Origin: Gordionus sp. m RMFG-2023
Lineage: Eukaryota > Nematomorpha > Gordioida > Chordodea > Parachordodidae
DNA: 64,000 bases
NCBI RefSeq assembly: GCF_954871325.1
Contig: NC_088775.1
Coordinates: 57,265,561 to 57,329,560 of the forward strand
Direction: 5' to 3'
The translations under genes were made by a program, and so were the position numbers. Below, piece by piece: positions 23,556 to 35,217 of this stretch. The notes beneath the pieces were generated by a model. It made no database searches. It had not been told where the DNA came from and was given only the letters and a program-made list of their open reading frames with translations. Positions within the stretch are counted from its first letter, which is position 1, and every line of letters starts with the position of its first letter.

Positions 23556-24880
23556 CTTATATTTTAATTCCATGATTAAGCTTTTCAAAATATTATGAAA
23601 GAATATTATTCTATTATTAAAATTTTTAGGTACATTTTCATTATTAAATTAACCTCTTTTTAGAGCCTTCGATACTATTAATATATATTTTTATTTAGTA
23701 ATTTTATATATTTTTCCATATTTTTATATAGTTGTTTTAATATTTTAGTGTTTTATCAATTTTTTTTAAAAATTATATTAAATAAAAATTTTAAATTTGG
23801 AAATAATGATATATTAATTCATCTTTTTACCTTCAAATGCTTTTTTAAGTTTGAACTACTGGACATTGAGGTTGAAATATTTTTGTTGGGATAAAATTTA
23901 CATTTACAAAGTGTAGAGTTGGTATCATTAATTTTCTTTATTGGTTTAAATATTTCAAATTGGGGCCAGGGAAGGGTTAAACATCTTCATCTGAAGAAGC
24001 AAGTACTATGGACATTATATTCTTAAAATAAATTATAAGAATTAATATCATTATTAACATTTACTTTGAATTTTGATTGAATATTAATTTCGACAGAAAA
24101 TTTAACAACGAGAATTTAAAATAATATTGAAGTAAATATGAATTAAAACCTTAAATTATTTATATTAAGAATTAAAAAATAATAAAAGTAATTTTATAAT
24201 ACAATAAAAATATGTTTATTGTTGATATTTTTTTAAGCGAAAATATAAAGTAACGAGTAACGTTTTACTTACCGTTACTCAAAAAAAAAGAAACGCGTTA
24301 CCGTTACTCGTTACCACTAGAAGAAGGTAACGAATGGCGTTCCTTTTCTTCAAAACGTAAAGTCATTAGTAACGACCTTACTTTTTTGATGTTACTTCAC
24401 AGCACTAGTTAAAAGTTTTTAATATTACAAAGTTGTTCTAAATTTTATGTTTATAAAGAAATTAATAGTGCCATTTTTTTTAACTCCATGCATGAAATGT
24501 AAAGTTTTTGATATTATAAAGATTTTTAAAATATTGGATCTAGTAATAAGGTGCCATTATATTTTATTCCACGAGGAAAATTTTTATTTTAGATCTTTGT
24601 TTTAAGCCTATTTAAAAAATTTTGATATTGGAAAGATGTTTTAAAACCTTTGGGTTCAGTAAGTATAATTTCTAATTCTATTATTACTCATTAACTCTAC
24701 ACGTAAAAATCTGTAAATATAAAAAAATTATTTACTTGTTTTCAGCCCAGTAAAATGTTTTTGATGTTAGAAAAATATTCTAAATCTTAGGGTGTAAAAG
24801 ATTGATACTGCTATTATATTTTATTCTTATTTTTTACTTCAGCTGAGTTTAAAATTTTTGATATTAGAAATGAGTGGTAT

Positions 24881-26149
24881 ATTATTTGAAACTCTTAACC
24901 TATTTTAAAAATGCGTATTTTGCAACTATAAGCTTTATTAATTTTATAAATTCTTAAGTCTCTATTTTTTAAATGTTAAATAAATATTTATATCAACTCC
25001 AATAACTATTATAATTTTTGTTTAATGTAAGCATAATATTTAAATTTAATCTCTCCAATAAAGCTTCAAAAATGTTAGTTAGGAGGTTTTATAATGAATA
25101 TTTTGTATAATTAAGTATTTATATTTAACTTCTTAGCTCATTCTAAATACTAACAGATATTAAATTTGATTCGTTATAACCTTGGCAACTAATCAACAAA
25201 AAAATGACCCTATAGCTATGGGTCTAACACCTCCATGTTTTTAAAGAAACAAGACGTGCACCAAAAAGAATTGTGCGTTGGCTAATGAGTTTAATAAAGG
25301 GTCAATAAAACCATTCAAAGCATTGGATTAAATCAACAAAAAACCTGGTTTGAACCCATCTAAACCAGCTGTCGTCCCTTTTTTAAAAAACTTCAAGCAC
25401 TTGGAACTTCATCACATATAAAGGGAATAGGAGAAGAGTCATGCGGGTAAATGTTGGAAGGGGGCGCCAATGGATGTTTGAGAAGTTATTGAAAAATAGT
25501 AGTGTTGATAGGAGAAATAATATCATCAGAAGTCTAAAGTCGGGGAGCACCGCTAATATCTCCAAGGTCTAATTTTTCAGAGATCGTAAATTCTTCAATA
25601 ATGGTTATCAAAATTGGACACTTTCTCCTTAATTGAGGCTGATAAATTATTTATTTTATTTTGGGGTTTATTCGAAAACAAAAACTAATCAATGCCAGGC
25701 ATAAGGGTGTTGAGAAGAAATCTGAATTCAATTATTTATAAGAGACGTGAGGAACTTTGAAATTGATCCTCGGGGTGCTATAGGTATTCTAGATAGAACT
25801 GGAGCTTATGTGAAAAAAGAAATAAATTAACAGAGCTTGAAGAAATATCATCAGGACTGGGGTCACGTAAGTGAGACCATATTATCGGACATATTATTGT
25901 ACTTGTGGAACAAGGGTGGGGGGGGGAGTTGTAATTGTATGTTTAATTTATTTATAAAACACCTAACTGTGTTTGTTTTTTCCCATTTATAGCATGATAT
26001 ATGAACATATATACATAGCCATAAATAATTAATATAAAATAATAATTTAAAAAAATTCATTGGCGATAAAAATAGCAAATTCAAAATTAAATTAAATAAA
26101 AAATAAATCATACTGTGCAAAAAGTAAAATATCATTCAAATAAGAGTCA
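24881..26149. other. unassigned region with a GC-richer, possibly ex-coding patch
   Basis: Most of this is AT-rich. From about 25190 to 25860 the composition is closer to that of decayed coding DNA, but no frame longer than about 60 codons survives and no motif was recognised. A G tract at about 25918-25927 follows. Confidence 0.4.
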
Positions 26150-26270
26150 TCGGGCTTAATTTTTAAACCCCTGCCCGGCCCTAAATTTAAAAAAAATTTA
26201 TCCTGTCAGGCCCGATCCCGAACAAAATTTTTTTTATTTGTCCCGAAAAGCTTGATCCAAAATAAAGATT
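26150..26270. repeat. GCCCGGCCC-rich hAT-type terminal remnant
   Basis: CATCGGGCTTAATTTTTAAAC is followed by CCCTGCCCGGCCC and CAGGCCCGATCCCG words, the same style as the MITEs at 10823-11183 and 45397-45864. No partner end was identified. Confidence 0.45.
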
Positions 26271-26714
26271 ATTTCTCCGTCCATCTCAAATTTATTTAAA
26301 TAGATAAAAATTTATTTTTTTATAGTAAAAAATAGAATATTAGCGCCTTGTTTCATACAAGATGAAAATTAAATTAATCCAATTTGAGATTGTGATTTTA
26401 GCCAAGTTCAAAATCAATAATTAACTATATTATGCATTTTTAAGTTTTTTTACTATGCCTCTTCCTTAGAATATTTATAAAAAATTAAAACCAGTATACT
26501 GTTAAAACTTATATATTACTTCAATAAGATTTTGTATTCTAAGATAGTATTCTATATTATTGGCGGCAGTCGCTAACATCTATAAATATTATTATATTCA
26601 AAAAGTATGAAAAATAACTTGCAATATTTAACTTACATTTTTTTTTCAGATATAGCGGCCATTTTTTGTAGACGTTAAAAAACATACTCTATTTATGCTT
26701 TTTATGCTATTTAG
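26271..26714. other. AT-rich spacer
   Basis: No gene or clear repeat recognised. Confidence 0.5.
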
Positions 26715-27370
26715 TGGTCAACCGATAAATTGGCACTGTTATTATATATTATTCCACGAGGAAAAAAATAAGAAAACTTTTAAACGTTGTTTTAAACCTA
26801 GTTAAAAGTTTATGATACTAGAGAAATGTTCTAAAACCTTTGCGTCTAGTAATAAATTGGCACTGCTATTGTATTTTGCTCCACGAGGAAAAAAAATTAT
26901 GAAAATTTTTTAAAATTTTTTTTTAAGCCTAGTCAAAAGTTTTCGATACTAAAAGGATGTTCTAAAACCTCTGGTAGCAATAAATTGGCCATGCCATTAT
27001 ATTTTTTTCCACGAGGAAATATGAAAATTTTAAAAAAAAATTATTTTAAGTCTTGTTAAAAGTTTTTGATAGTAAAAAGTTGTTCTGAAATCTCTGGGTC
27101 AAGTAATAAATTGGCACTGCCATTAAAAATTCACAATTATTTTTCCTCGTGGAGTAATAATGACAGTGCCAATTTATTACTAGTCCAAAAGTTTTTAGAA
27201 CATCTTGCTAGTATCACAAGCTTTTAACTAGGTTCAAAAAGTTTTAAAATATTTTCCTTTTTTTCCTCGTGGAATACAATATAATGGCAGTACCATATCA
27301 CTAGAACCAAAGATTTTAGAACATCTTTCTAATATCAAAACTTTAAACCCAGATTAAAACAAACTATTTT
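26715..27370. repeat. second block of the 128-bp tandem array with an inversion point
   Basis: Forward units start at about 26731, 26860, 26985 and 27111 (TTGGCACTGCYATTATA landmark). Near 27125-27140 the array flips: from there the same landmarks run in reverse (TCCTCGTGGAGTAATAATG, then GCCAATTTATTACTAG, and so on to 27370). This is a head-to-head junction within the satellite-like family also seen at 21745-24880. Confidence 0.8.
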
Positions 27371-27389
27371 AATTTTCTATATATTATGT

Positions 27390-28336
27390 TGATCCAACAG
27401 CCAACCCATCGAACCCGATAAATCGGCTTAGCAGGCTCATGGGAAGGGTTGCGTCGTGGTCGATTTTTCGACCTGACTCAGGGTTGGGTCGATTTCTACG
27501 ACTTTGAGTCGGGTTCTGGGTCGAAAAAACCAATCATTTAACAAAACTAGATGAAACGAAGATGGTAAAACCTGATGGCTTTCAAGGAAATAGTAATATT
27601 TTTATAAATTAATATTAATTTGTTATTTATTATTAGTTATGTTTCTTAATCCTAATATACCAGTTGTAATTGACAAAATATGCCTGTTTAATGAGAGATC
27701 TGTATTATTATTTAATTATGCATACTTTTAGATGTTGAATTCATAGTAGAGGCTGTAATTTCCGAGAAAGATGAAACAAATCTTTTTCTTTTTACCAAAA
27801 GAAATTGGTAAATTAATCATTCTGAGCGATTTCATTTCGCGATCACGATAAGATATCCAAAATATCATAATGGTGTGATGGGAGAGAAATTTTCCACCAA
27901 GTCGATTATTCGTGATGAAAATTATCTGTTCAGGTATATATATTTACAATAAATTGTTAATCATTATTATAGATGTATAAGCAAAGAAGTTTGTGATGTC
28001 CAGTATTAGCCGGCTTGAGCCTAAGCCAATATTTGGCTCCGACCTCGAGGTAGGAGCCGTAAAAACTCGGCTTTTTAACAACACTACCAAAAATGATTGA
28101 AATATTACAGATTTATTTGATGAAGTGGCGTGCAAATCTCTTTATACTTATGCTATATTGAGTTTATAAAAAGCATTGGCCACTTATGATCCCTGCTTAG
28201 TGATAATTAATATTAAAGTCATATATTTTTATTTAGTACCTATATCAATATTTTGTGTTGGAAAAAATATTCCTGACCCCTCAAAACCTAGAGCCGCAGA
28301 CATAATTATTATTACAATCAAAAGATATTTTCATTT
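27390..28336. other. unassigned region with two GC-rich repeat scraps
   Basis: At 27400-27535 lies a GGGTCGATTTTTCGACC-rich block with CAGGGTTGGGTCGATT, resembling a hAT end. At 28000-28090 lies an inverse scrap of the GGCTC repeat from 6541. Between them (about 27720-27935, plus strand) a frame reads VEAVISEKDETNLFLFTKRN and, after a stop, GVMGEKFSTKSIIRDENYLF. It looks once-coding but was not assigned. Confidence 0.45.
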
Positions 28337-28825
28337 GATATGGACAGGGTTTCAAATAGAACCGCCAAACTGGAATAACCCGTTAAAATTTTCTGAACCG
28401 TAACCGAACCGTTATAATTTTCTGAACTGTAACCTAACCGTTATAAAGAAAATATAAAAAGAGCGATCGAACTGTTATAAATATTTTAAACCGGTTTTAA
28501 AAAATAATTAATTTTAAATTATTATAACCTAAATTTAAAATTTTTATTTTGGACCCAATAACTATAGGATTGAGTGGAAATCTAACTATCAATTCGGAAA
28601 ATATACGCAATAGTATTAAAAAAATGGCGTTTGATTTTTCGCAAAATAGAATATCAAATACTTATTTCGTTATGTTGTAATATTACAAAAGGATTTATTA
28701 TTCAAATCGTGATAATATTCAAACAAAAATGTTTTATTAAAATTGTTACTTTATTATTTAAGCAAACTATGCAAATGAGAGAAAACGCGTGATAAACAAT
28801 TGGAGTTGTTCATTATTTTTATTTT

Positions 28826-28908
28826 TTTTAGTTAGAAATTTCTTATTTTTTTTAGTTAGAAATTTCTTATTTTTTTAGTTAGAAATTTCTTATTTTTTTT
28901 ACTTTTTC
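28826..28908. repeat. 28-bp direct repeat, three copies
   Basis: The unit TTTTTTTAGTTAGAAATTTC plus TTA occurs three times head to tail inside the 5' part of the hAT element. Confidence 0.8.
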
Positions 28909-29027
28909 TAATATTATTTTATTTTTTGAAAATTTTTCCTTTTATGTTTATAATTGATTAATTTATATATAATTTAGTAAAGAAATTAAAATTTGTATTT
29001 AATTTAAATTTTCTTTTAATTTATTTT

Positions 29028-30232
29028 TAGGTACAAATCTTGTGTACTACACGTTAAAATTAGATATAGTAACTAAATATGATAGGTCCATATTGAGGAT
29101 CAACATTCAATTTATAAATAACGGAAAAATAAAATTAAAAACTATATGCATGAAAGAGATAGAAGGACTACACACATCAGAATATCTTAAAATTTTTTTT
29201 AGATGTTCTAAAAGAATATGAAATAGAATTGAGCAAATTTACACGATAACCATCGATAATGCAGCAAATATGATTAAATTAATTATGCTATTAATACATC
29301 ACGATAGCCTTATATTTAAATAATGATGATAAAGATAATTTCAATAATAACTTTATAATTGATGATGAAAATAAAGAACCTTTTAACATTGAAAATATTA
29401 ATCTTGTACCCATACCAGATCCATATTAAAGGGCATTAGATGTGCCTCACATATATTTCAATTCAATTAATGATTGCATTAATAATTCAAATGAAATTGT
29501 CATTATAAATAAAGCAAGAAATGACACAACAATGGTGATTCTGTCTATATTAAATTTGAAAAAACCACTAATAGATTGTTGCAAAAGATGGAACTCAATT
29601 TATTTAATGTTGGAGAGATTACTAGAGTTAAACTTTTGCTAAGAAATATAGCTACAAAGCAATGATTGTGAAAAATATTTATCAGAGAATGAATGGAAAA
29701 TCAGCTTATTTTTTGACAAAATATATACAAAGTGAACAATTGATAATGGACGATTTTTATGCCGCGTGGATTAAATGTATCATGCAAACGAGCGAAGTAG
29801 ACACTCCATTTGCCAGAATTTTAGTTTTTACGGTAAAAGCACAAGACATAAATTTGAAAAATGGCATTTATAACTCAGATATATATCTTGACTAAAGATA
29901 TATAAATGTAATTTAACATTTGAGGAAAAAGATAATCTTTCTAAAACTTGAAACTTAATACAAAATTTAAATAATAAGAATATTGAAATTCTAGATACTA
30001 TGCCTATGTGTTCACATTCGAAAGATAATTTAGCTGATGATTTATTAAAGTCGCATGAAAGCCTTAATAAAAATAATTCTCAGGGCATAAATTATTATAA
30101 TAAATGTATAGAATTAGAATATATAAAAAAAAGATACTAATCTTATGAATTATGAGAAAATGTAAAGAATAGTATGCCAAAACTTTATAAGTTAGCTATA
30201 ACTGTGCTAACAGTTCCAGCTATGCAGGTATT
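29028..30232 (+). pseudogene. hAT transposase, central and C-terminal part, broken
   Basis: It opens after a splice-acceptor-like TTTATTTTTAG at 29018-29028. Recognisable parts are INIQFINNGKIKLKT near 29100, IYTITIDNAANMIKLI near 29240-29285 (the DNAANM motif with a catalytic Asp), CCKRWNSIYLMLERLLEL at 29577-29632 (the CRWNSTYxMLxR motif), DFYAAWIKC at 29752-29780 and SMPKLYKLAITVLTVPAMQ just before a donor-like GTATTTT at 30230. The order is that of a BED-hAT transposase. The N-terminal BED finger and the last dimerisation exon are missing. Several stops and frame changes are present. Confidence 0.85.
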
Positions 30233-30554
30233 TTTTTTATATATAAAAAAAATTAATTTTAATTTATATCTACTATATTTAATAAAAATATCTATTAGAT
30301 TATCATGGTTAGATTAAATAAGAATATAAATTAAAAAGATTTTTTTCTAAGATTAATATATATAGTTTATGATTAATATTTTTTTAAAATCATATTTATA
30401 AAAACCGGAACAGACCGAAACGAACCGTTACAAATTATAAACCTAACCGATATGAATTTTTTTAAAACCGAAATGGAACAAAACCTTTATAAAATTTTAA
30501 ACTAAAAAACGAATCGAACCGCTATAATTAACGGTTCGAAACCCTAGATATGGA

Positions 30555-32285
30555 TACAAATTTTATTTTTTATTACCCCCCAACCTATATGTACCCCCCC
30601 CCCTACCAGACCATATCCTAAAGTTATTAATAAATTTCGAATCCGGAGAATTTATGTATAAAAATAAAACAGGATCTAACAATTTCAGATTTTTCAAAAA
30701 ATTTAATAGGCTTACCCCAGGCTTTAACATTTTGGTAAATATTTTTGAATTTCAAGCTAATATTTTGATTAACACTATTTGAAAATAAATTACAAATGCT
30801 TATTTCTTTGTAATTTAGAGCTTTCTAACTAAAATATTAAGTCTATAAATAAAAATATAGATGCATTGTTTATCATTTCTGATTGTAATTTATTTTAAAC
30901 AACTTAAATTGAATTTATTTATTAACATGTATAAATAGCGTTGAAAGAGATAAAGGCTTGGTGATGATGTAAGAAAAATGAAGATATTGCATCGTAAAAT
31001 TACAAAGCAATTAGATTTATAAATTTGCAAGAGAGTAAACACCCCCATTATAACTATAATATAATACGAATTCTGTATAAAACTTTTAAAAAATTAGTTG
31101 ACAACTTTTCTTTAATGTTTCATGGTTCAATGTTAAGAAGCGACAAAATATAATATAATTAATTCATGCATTGAGATTTAGGTAACTATGCCAGAATAGA
31201 ATTTTTTTAAATATTCATATTAAAATTATATAACAATTTCATAATGTACAAATAAATACAGAGTTTCCGATAGAATCACAGGGAAAATTAATTTAATCGT
31301 AACAAACAGTGATTAAATTAAGGAATAATTTAATCGTAACAAACAATGATTAAATTAAATAAAGTCTATGACTTTTTATCCCACCCCCACCAGTGGAGGA
31401 GAGCGCAAAAAAATTCAATCTAATTTGAACTATACTAGATTGAATATTTTAAAACAAAAAACAACACATTGTTTGGACCATCATTGATAAGTCCAAACAA
31501 TCAACATCACACGTAAAGCCAAAGCTGGTAAGTCCTATCCCTTTGCATTTATGAATTTCTATTGAGATTAATATAATTCTTGGTTAGTAATTATGATTAA
31601 TGTAGTGTATCTTTATTATTAACATTATCTAATTGGAAGGGTTGATAACGGGGATTTATTAAAATTAAAACTCGTTTGTAGTAGAGAGGAGGGAGTTAAT
31701 TATATTGTAATGATTGTTATTGAATATTTATAATTAATTTTATGAAAAAAATATGAAGCTATAATAATTTATATATTTTTTAATTAAGCTTAGATTATTA
31801 ATAGAAAAAATTTACTTAGGATATCAATTAACAATGAAAAATTTATATTACTTAAAATGAATCCCCAAATGATCATATGAATATATATATCAAACGATGA
31901 ATAGGTTCAATGTAATAAAAAGCATTTTCAATCATTTGTGATAAGAGTATGGATGAAATTTCAATTTTTTTAAAGGTATAGAAATTATTAATGTTATGGA
32001 TGCATATGTTTAGATAAATAATATTTAGTCGTAAATCGTTTCAAGGGAGGGGGTAATATTTCAAGAGCGAGATTAAAAATAAAATATGCGAAACCGACCA
32101 GTAAGAATGAACAAACAATGATGAAAGGGTGGACTATACTTTCCAAAAAATATACCCAGAGCACAATATTCCTAATATAAAAAAAATCGCAAAAAATAGG
32201 GACATATGATGGGGAAAGAGGAATTGTAGGGGAAGGGGAACCTGGCAAATATATTATGAATATGTATTATCTCCATATCGATTTC
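30555..32285. other. region downstream of importin-alpha; contains its 3' UTR
   Basis: No open frame is supported. Since the importin gene on the minus strand ends at 32286, its 3' UTR must lie in the upper part of this stretch. Possible AATAAA signals on the minus strand are at about 31664 and 31608, but AT-richness makes them weak evidence. Poly-C tracts lie at 30570-30602. Confidence 0.5.
31280..31350. repeat. direct repeat of a palindromic 33-bp unit, two copies
   Basis: AATTTAATCGTAACAAACA followed by RTGATTAAATTAA occurs twice in a row. Within each copy, the outer TTTAAT...ATTAAA parts are inverted relative to each other. Confidence 0.7.
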
Positions 32286-32515
32286 TCAAAACTGAAAAGG
32301 GACGTTGCCAGGGTTATTACTACCTTGGTTACCAGCGACCATCATGTTATTGTCTTGACCTTCCGTGTTGAAATTGAATGCCTGATCTCCGGCCGAAGGC
32401 GCGAAAGTTTCGATGTCATCATCTTCAGATCCGAAATACTTTTCAATAAGAGCCAAAGATTTTTTGTAGATGTTCACGTTTTCGTGGCTTTGCAAAAGCT
32501 CGATTTTGTCCAAAC
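32286..32515 (-). CDS. importin subunit alpha, last coding exon
   Basis: Importin-alpha (karyopherin-alpha) carries proteins with nuclear localisation signals into the nucleus together with importin-beta. This exon encodes its C-terminus. It opens after a TTAG acceptor at 32516-32519, completes the split Gly codon of the previous exon (G|GT), and reads [20 protein letters not shown], then [12 protein letters not shown] and a Gln/Asn/Gly/Phe-rich tail ending PGNVPFQF before TGA at 32286-32288. LDKIExLQSHEN and the acidic patch after YFG are hallmarks of the last ARM repeat and of the export-factor (CAS/CSE1) binding region. The exon is clearly GC-richer than its surroundings and intact. Plus-strand frames over it are shadows. 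Confidence 0.95.
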
Positions 32516-32630
32516 CTAATTTAGATATACATATTTTAAATCAACAATTGAATAAGAGGATAGTATTTATTCATTTGATATACTTAAAAAAGGGACAAAT
32601 TGATTGATGCTATTAAAAATAGTTTAATAC

Positions 32631-32806
32631 CTTCACATTCTTCTACTTTGATAGAATAATAGTTAGGATGCCCGTTCATGGTAAATTCTCGCTCACCCAG
32701 AGCTAATATGTTTTCCAGTCCGTTCAAAGCCACTTGTATCATCTTGATATCCATGACGGATAACAAATTGCATAATTGCGGTATTGCTCCTTGTTGTACA
32801 ATGTAC
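32631..32806 (-). CDS. importin subunit alpha, internal exon (ARM repeats 9-10)
   Basis: It encodes 58 residues beginning YIVQQGAIPQLCNLLSVMD, then IQVALNGLENILALGE and SIKVEECE. These match the conserved YLV..G.I.PLCDLL..MD and IVQVALNGLENIL segments of animal importin-alpha. The acceptor is TCAG at 32807-32810 and the donor is GTATTA just below 32631. Phases fit both neighbours: the first base completes the Lys codon AA|G from the exon at 46280-46407, and the last base starts the Gly codon G|GT finished in the final exon. The intron to the last exon is 115 bp, while the one upstream is about 13.5 kb. Confidence 0.95.
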
Positions 32807-34671
32807 CTGATATAATAAATTGTTAAATTTGAATAATAAGATCATATTATTGACCTTATTTAACTGTCTTTAATTAGTTTTTGCAGGTAATTAATCAGCA
32901 TAGTTATTCAAATTCAGTATTAAGCATTAATACAGAAGTAAAATAAAAACAATTATGAGTAATTAAATATGTATGTGTATATCTCACCACAAATTAAAGA
33001 AAAAATTAATTTTTTGTAAAAGACCATTCCTTTTATGCATAATCAACAAAAAGAAAACTATATAACGTCGGTCAGACTGCAAAATCTCGTAAATGACCTT
33101 TTTAAAATTGTTCAGGAGACATAAAACATTTTTGTAAAATTTCTATTTTAATTAAGAAAATATTAATAATTTGATAAAAACATGTTTCAAATTATGATAG
33201 TTTTTACGTATTTTATGAGTCCTTATAGATGTAAGCATGTAAGGTAAATACCGGAGAAAATGATATATTTTCCTTGGGAAAACTCCCCATTTAGTTTATA
33301 AATATATGGTAATTTCTGTTTATTTTTCCGGTTTGTTTATCTGTTATCATTTTTATCTTCAGCCAAATTTTGAATATATGACCAAACATTATCTCATTCT
33401 CATTACATCAACTTACACTATACATTATTTCATATTATATAACTTGTGAGTTCGCCATATTGTAAAATATGGTAATATTTTTAACAGTTTTGGCCATTTT
33501 CCGATCGTTATGTTATAAATACAAATTTTAGAGATAAATATAAATAATATAATTAATCAACATTTTTCAATGTTCCTTTTTTATATATTTATTATGGCTT
33601 CAAGTTTGTTATTTCTAATATTTGTGGATATGATTCCCTATAAGTGGTCAACCTGAAAATTGCCATTAAACGGAGAAGAAGAAAATTCAAATTTAATGGT
33701 GATTTAAAACATAATTTCTCTTTCTGATCAAAAAAAATTAATTCCGAATGTGCTCAATTTTACAAACAATACAATTTTTTTTAAATAATAGAAAATAAAA
33801 GTTTATACGAGAATGTTGAAGCTCGTATAAACCCTTTGATCTTTATTTTTTATACGAGGCAGTTAAAAAATCTTTCCTGGTGGCATTTTTTAAATCAAAG
33901 CAAGGTGGGAGGCCAGAATTTTTAAAAAGCTAAAAAAAATTTAAAAAATGATTAGAAAATATTTTCTATACCTCTTGATTTTTTAACAGCCAAGCAGAAT
34001 ATGAAAAATATATTAATATTTTTTGGGCCACCGGCTGTTATATTTTATTGATAATGTTATTGTCAGCGCGACCGGTGGGCCAGCCCTGCAGAGCTCCACT
34101 ATATACCTCAATGTATTAAAAAAATGTTTTTAATATTTTAGGTAAAGATACACAAATTATCCCTTTTAAATGACTTTTTTCAAAAAGCGTCAATTAAAAC
34201 TTTTCTATTTTGTTTGTTAATTAAACCTGCAAAAGAAAACAATCTTTATCGTGTTATACCAGAAACACCTCATTTGCTGGATACTTATATAAAATATTCA
34301 GAGTTGTTAAAGGATCGAATCTTAGATCGCCGATCCTGGATTCGATCCTAAATTTGTCAATTTTCTAGGATTTAAGATCCTGACCTTAAATTGTGGATCG
34401 TGATAGAGATCATTTTTTTAAATATTCGATCCCGATCCTTTTAACAATTATTTTTTACTTAAAAAGCAAAAAATAAAAATTTTGAAAATTAAATTTAAAT
34501 ATTATTTAAAAAAAATATCTATCTACATCATATTTTATCAACCACCATTCCACCAGATTTTATATTTCAACAATTTCTTAAATTTTTTGTAAGAACAAGT
34601 TATACTTATTTATTAATTATTTTATACTTATTTATTAATTATTTTATAATATAAATTCTAGGTTTAAATAA

Positions 34672-34880
34672 TGTCCTCCATTATTGATTTAGAAGATGAT
34701 ACATATACTTCTATTGATGTGACAGCAGATATAAGTGAGAATGATAATCTTTTTCCATGTATTTTACTTTATGTGAAACGGATGGAAGCAGCCATACAAT
34801 GATCTATGCAAAATGCTCTTTATGCTTCAAGGATTAGTAGTTCAAACCTAAAGAGGCATTTAGAAGTAATTAATTCTTTT
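34672..34880 (+). pseudogene. BED-type zinc-finger N-terminus of a hAT transposase, broken
   Basis: An ATG at 34672 opens MSSIIDLEDDTYTSIDVTAD. After a stop, residues LYASRISSSNLKRHLEVI match the second half of a BED finger (SSNLKRHL..H). The metal-binding Cys pair is not clear. The remainder of the transposase is absent. It is probably the N-terminus of the element bounded by GATCC-rich ends. Confidence 0.55.
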
Positions 34881-35217
34881 AAAAATATAATTTTTATTAT
34901 TTGTGAAGATCATAACAATATGCATATAATAAAAATTATAGATTTCCTACACTATATATGATGACAGTAATATATTGGCATCAATAATTCACCCAAAATT
35001 TAAGCTCAATTGGCCTTTTATTAATCTGCCGCAAAATTTGTTGCTAAAAGAAAAATTTTGCCCATTTAGAAAATATACAGGGTCAACCATATGTAGATCC
35101 TTCAAATGTATGCATGGATCGATACCTTTTTTGGGGAAAATTCGTCACAAAATGCTCTTTCCATTAATAATTTTTATTATTCTAATGATGATTCAGTGAA
35201 AATTTTTAATAATTATG

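Larger units (their letters stand above)
22115..24407. mobile_element. hAT element with perfect 8-bp target duplication
   Basis: The left end TAGTGCTGTAAACGTTAC and the right end (inverse TAGTGCTGTGAAGTAACA) are flanked by identical GTTAAAAG at 22107-22114 and 24408-24415. Both ends carry arrays of GTAACGCGTTACCGTTACTC words, the subterminal repeats of this family. Between about 22320 and 22450 a minus-strand relic of the transposase C-terminus is visible (LIKILKSI.AKNK-like). The element holds a second hAT remnant at 22731-23555. It cannot be autonomous. Confidence 0.9.
21745..24880. repeat. tandem array, about 128-bp unit, split by a hAT
   Basis: Units carry the landmarks TTGGCACTGTCATTATATTT, CCACGAGGAAAAAAA, AACCTAGTTAAAAGTTTTTG and ATGTTCTAAAACCTTTGGG. 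Starts are near 21772, 21904 and 22030, then continue after the inserted hAT to about 24880, where the units become more divergent. The same unit forms the array at 26715-27370. It has no coding capacity and is a satellite-like family. Confidence 0.8.
28345..30546 (+). mobile_element. hAT element with perfect 8-bp target duplication
   Basis: It starts CAGGGTTTCAAATAGAACCG and ends CGGTTCGAAACCCTA. It is flanked by identical GATATGGA at 28337-28344 and 30547-30554. Both ends carry AACCG words (GAACCGTAACCGAACCG on the left, GAACCGCTATAATTAACGG on the right). A transposase relic lies between 29028 and 30232 in the plus direction. A shorter relative with the same ends occurs at 42971-43723. Confidence 0.92.

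Noticed and set aside
27944-28135. 63-codon minus-strand frame
   Set aside because: It crosses the GGCTC repeat scrap and has no family resemblance.
32256-32519. Plus-strand 87-codon frame
   Set aside because: It overlaps the importin-alpha last exon exactly and reflects its codon structure on the other strand.
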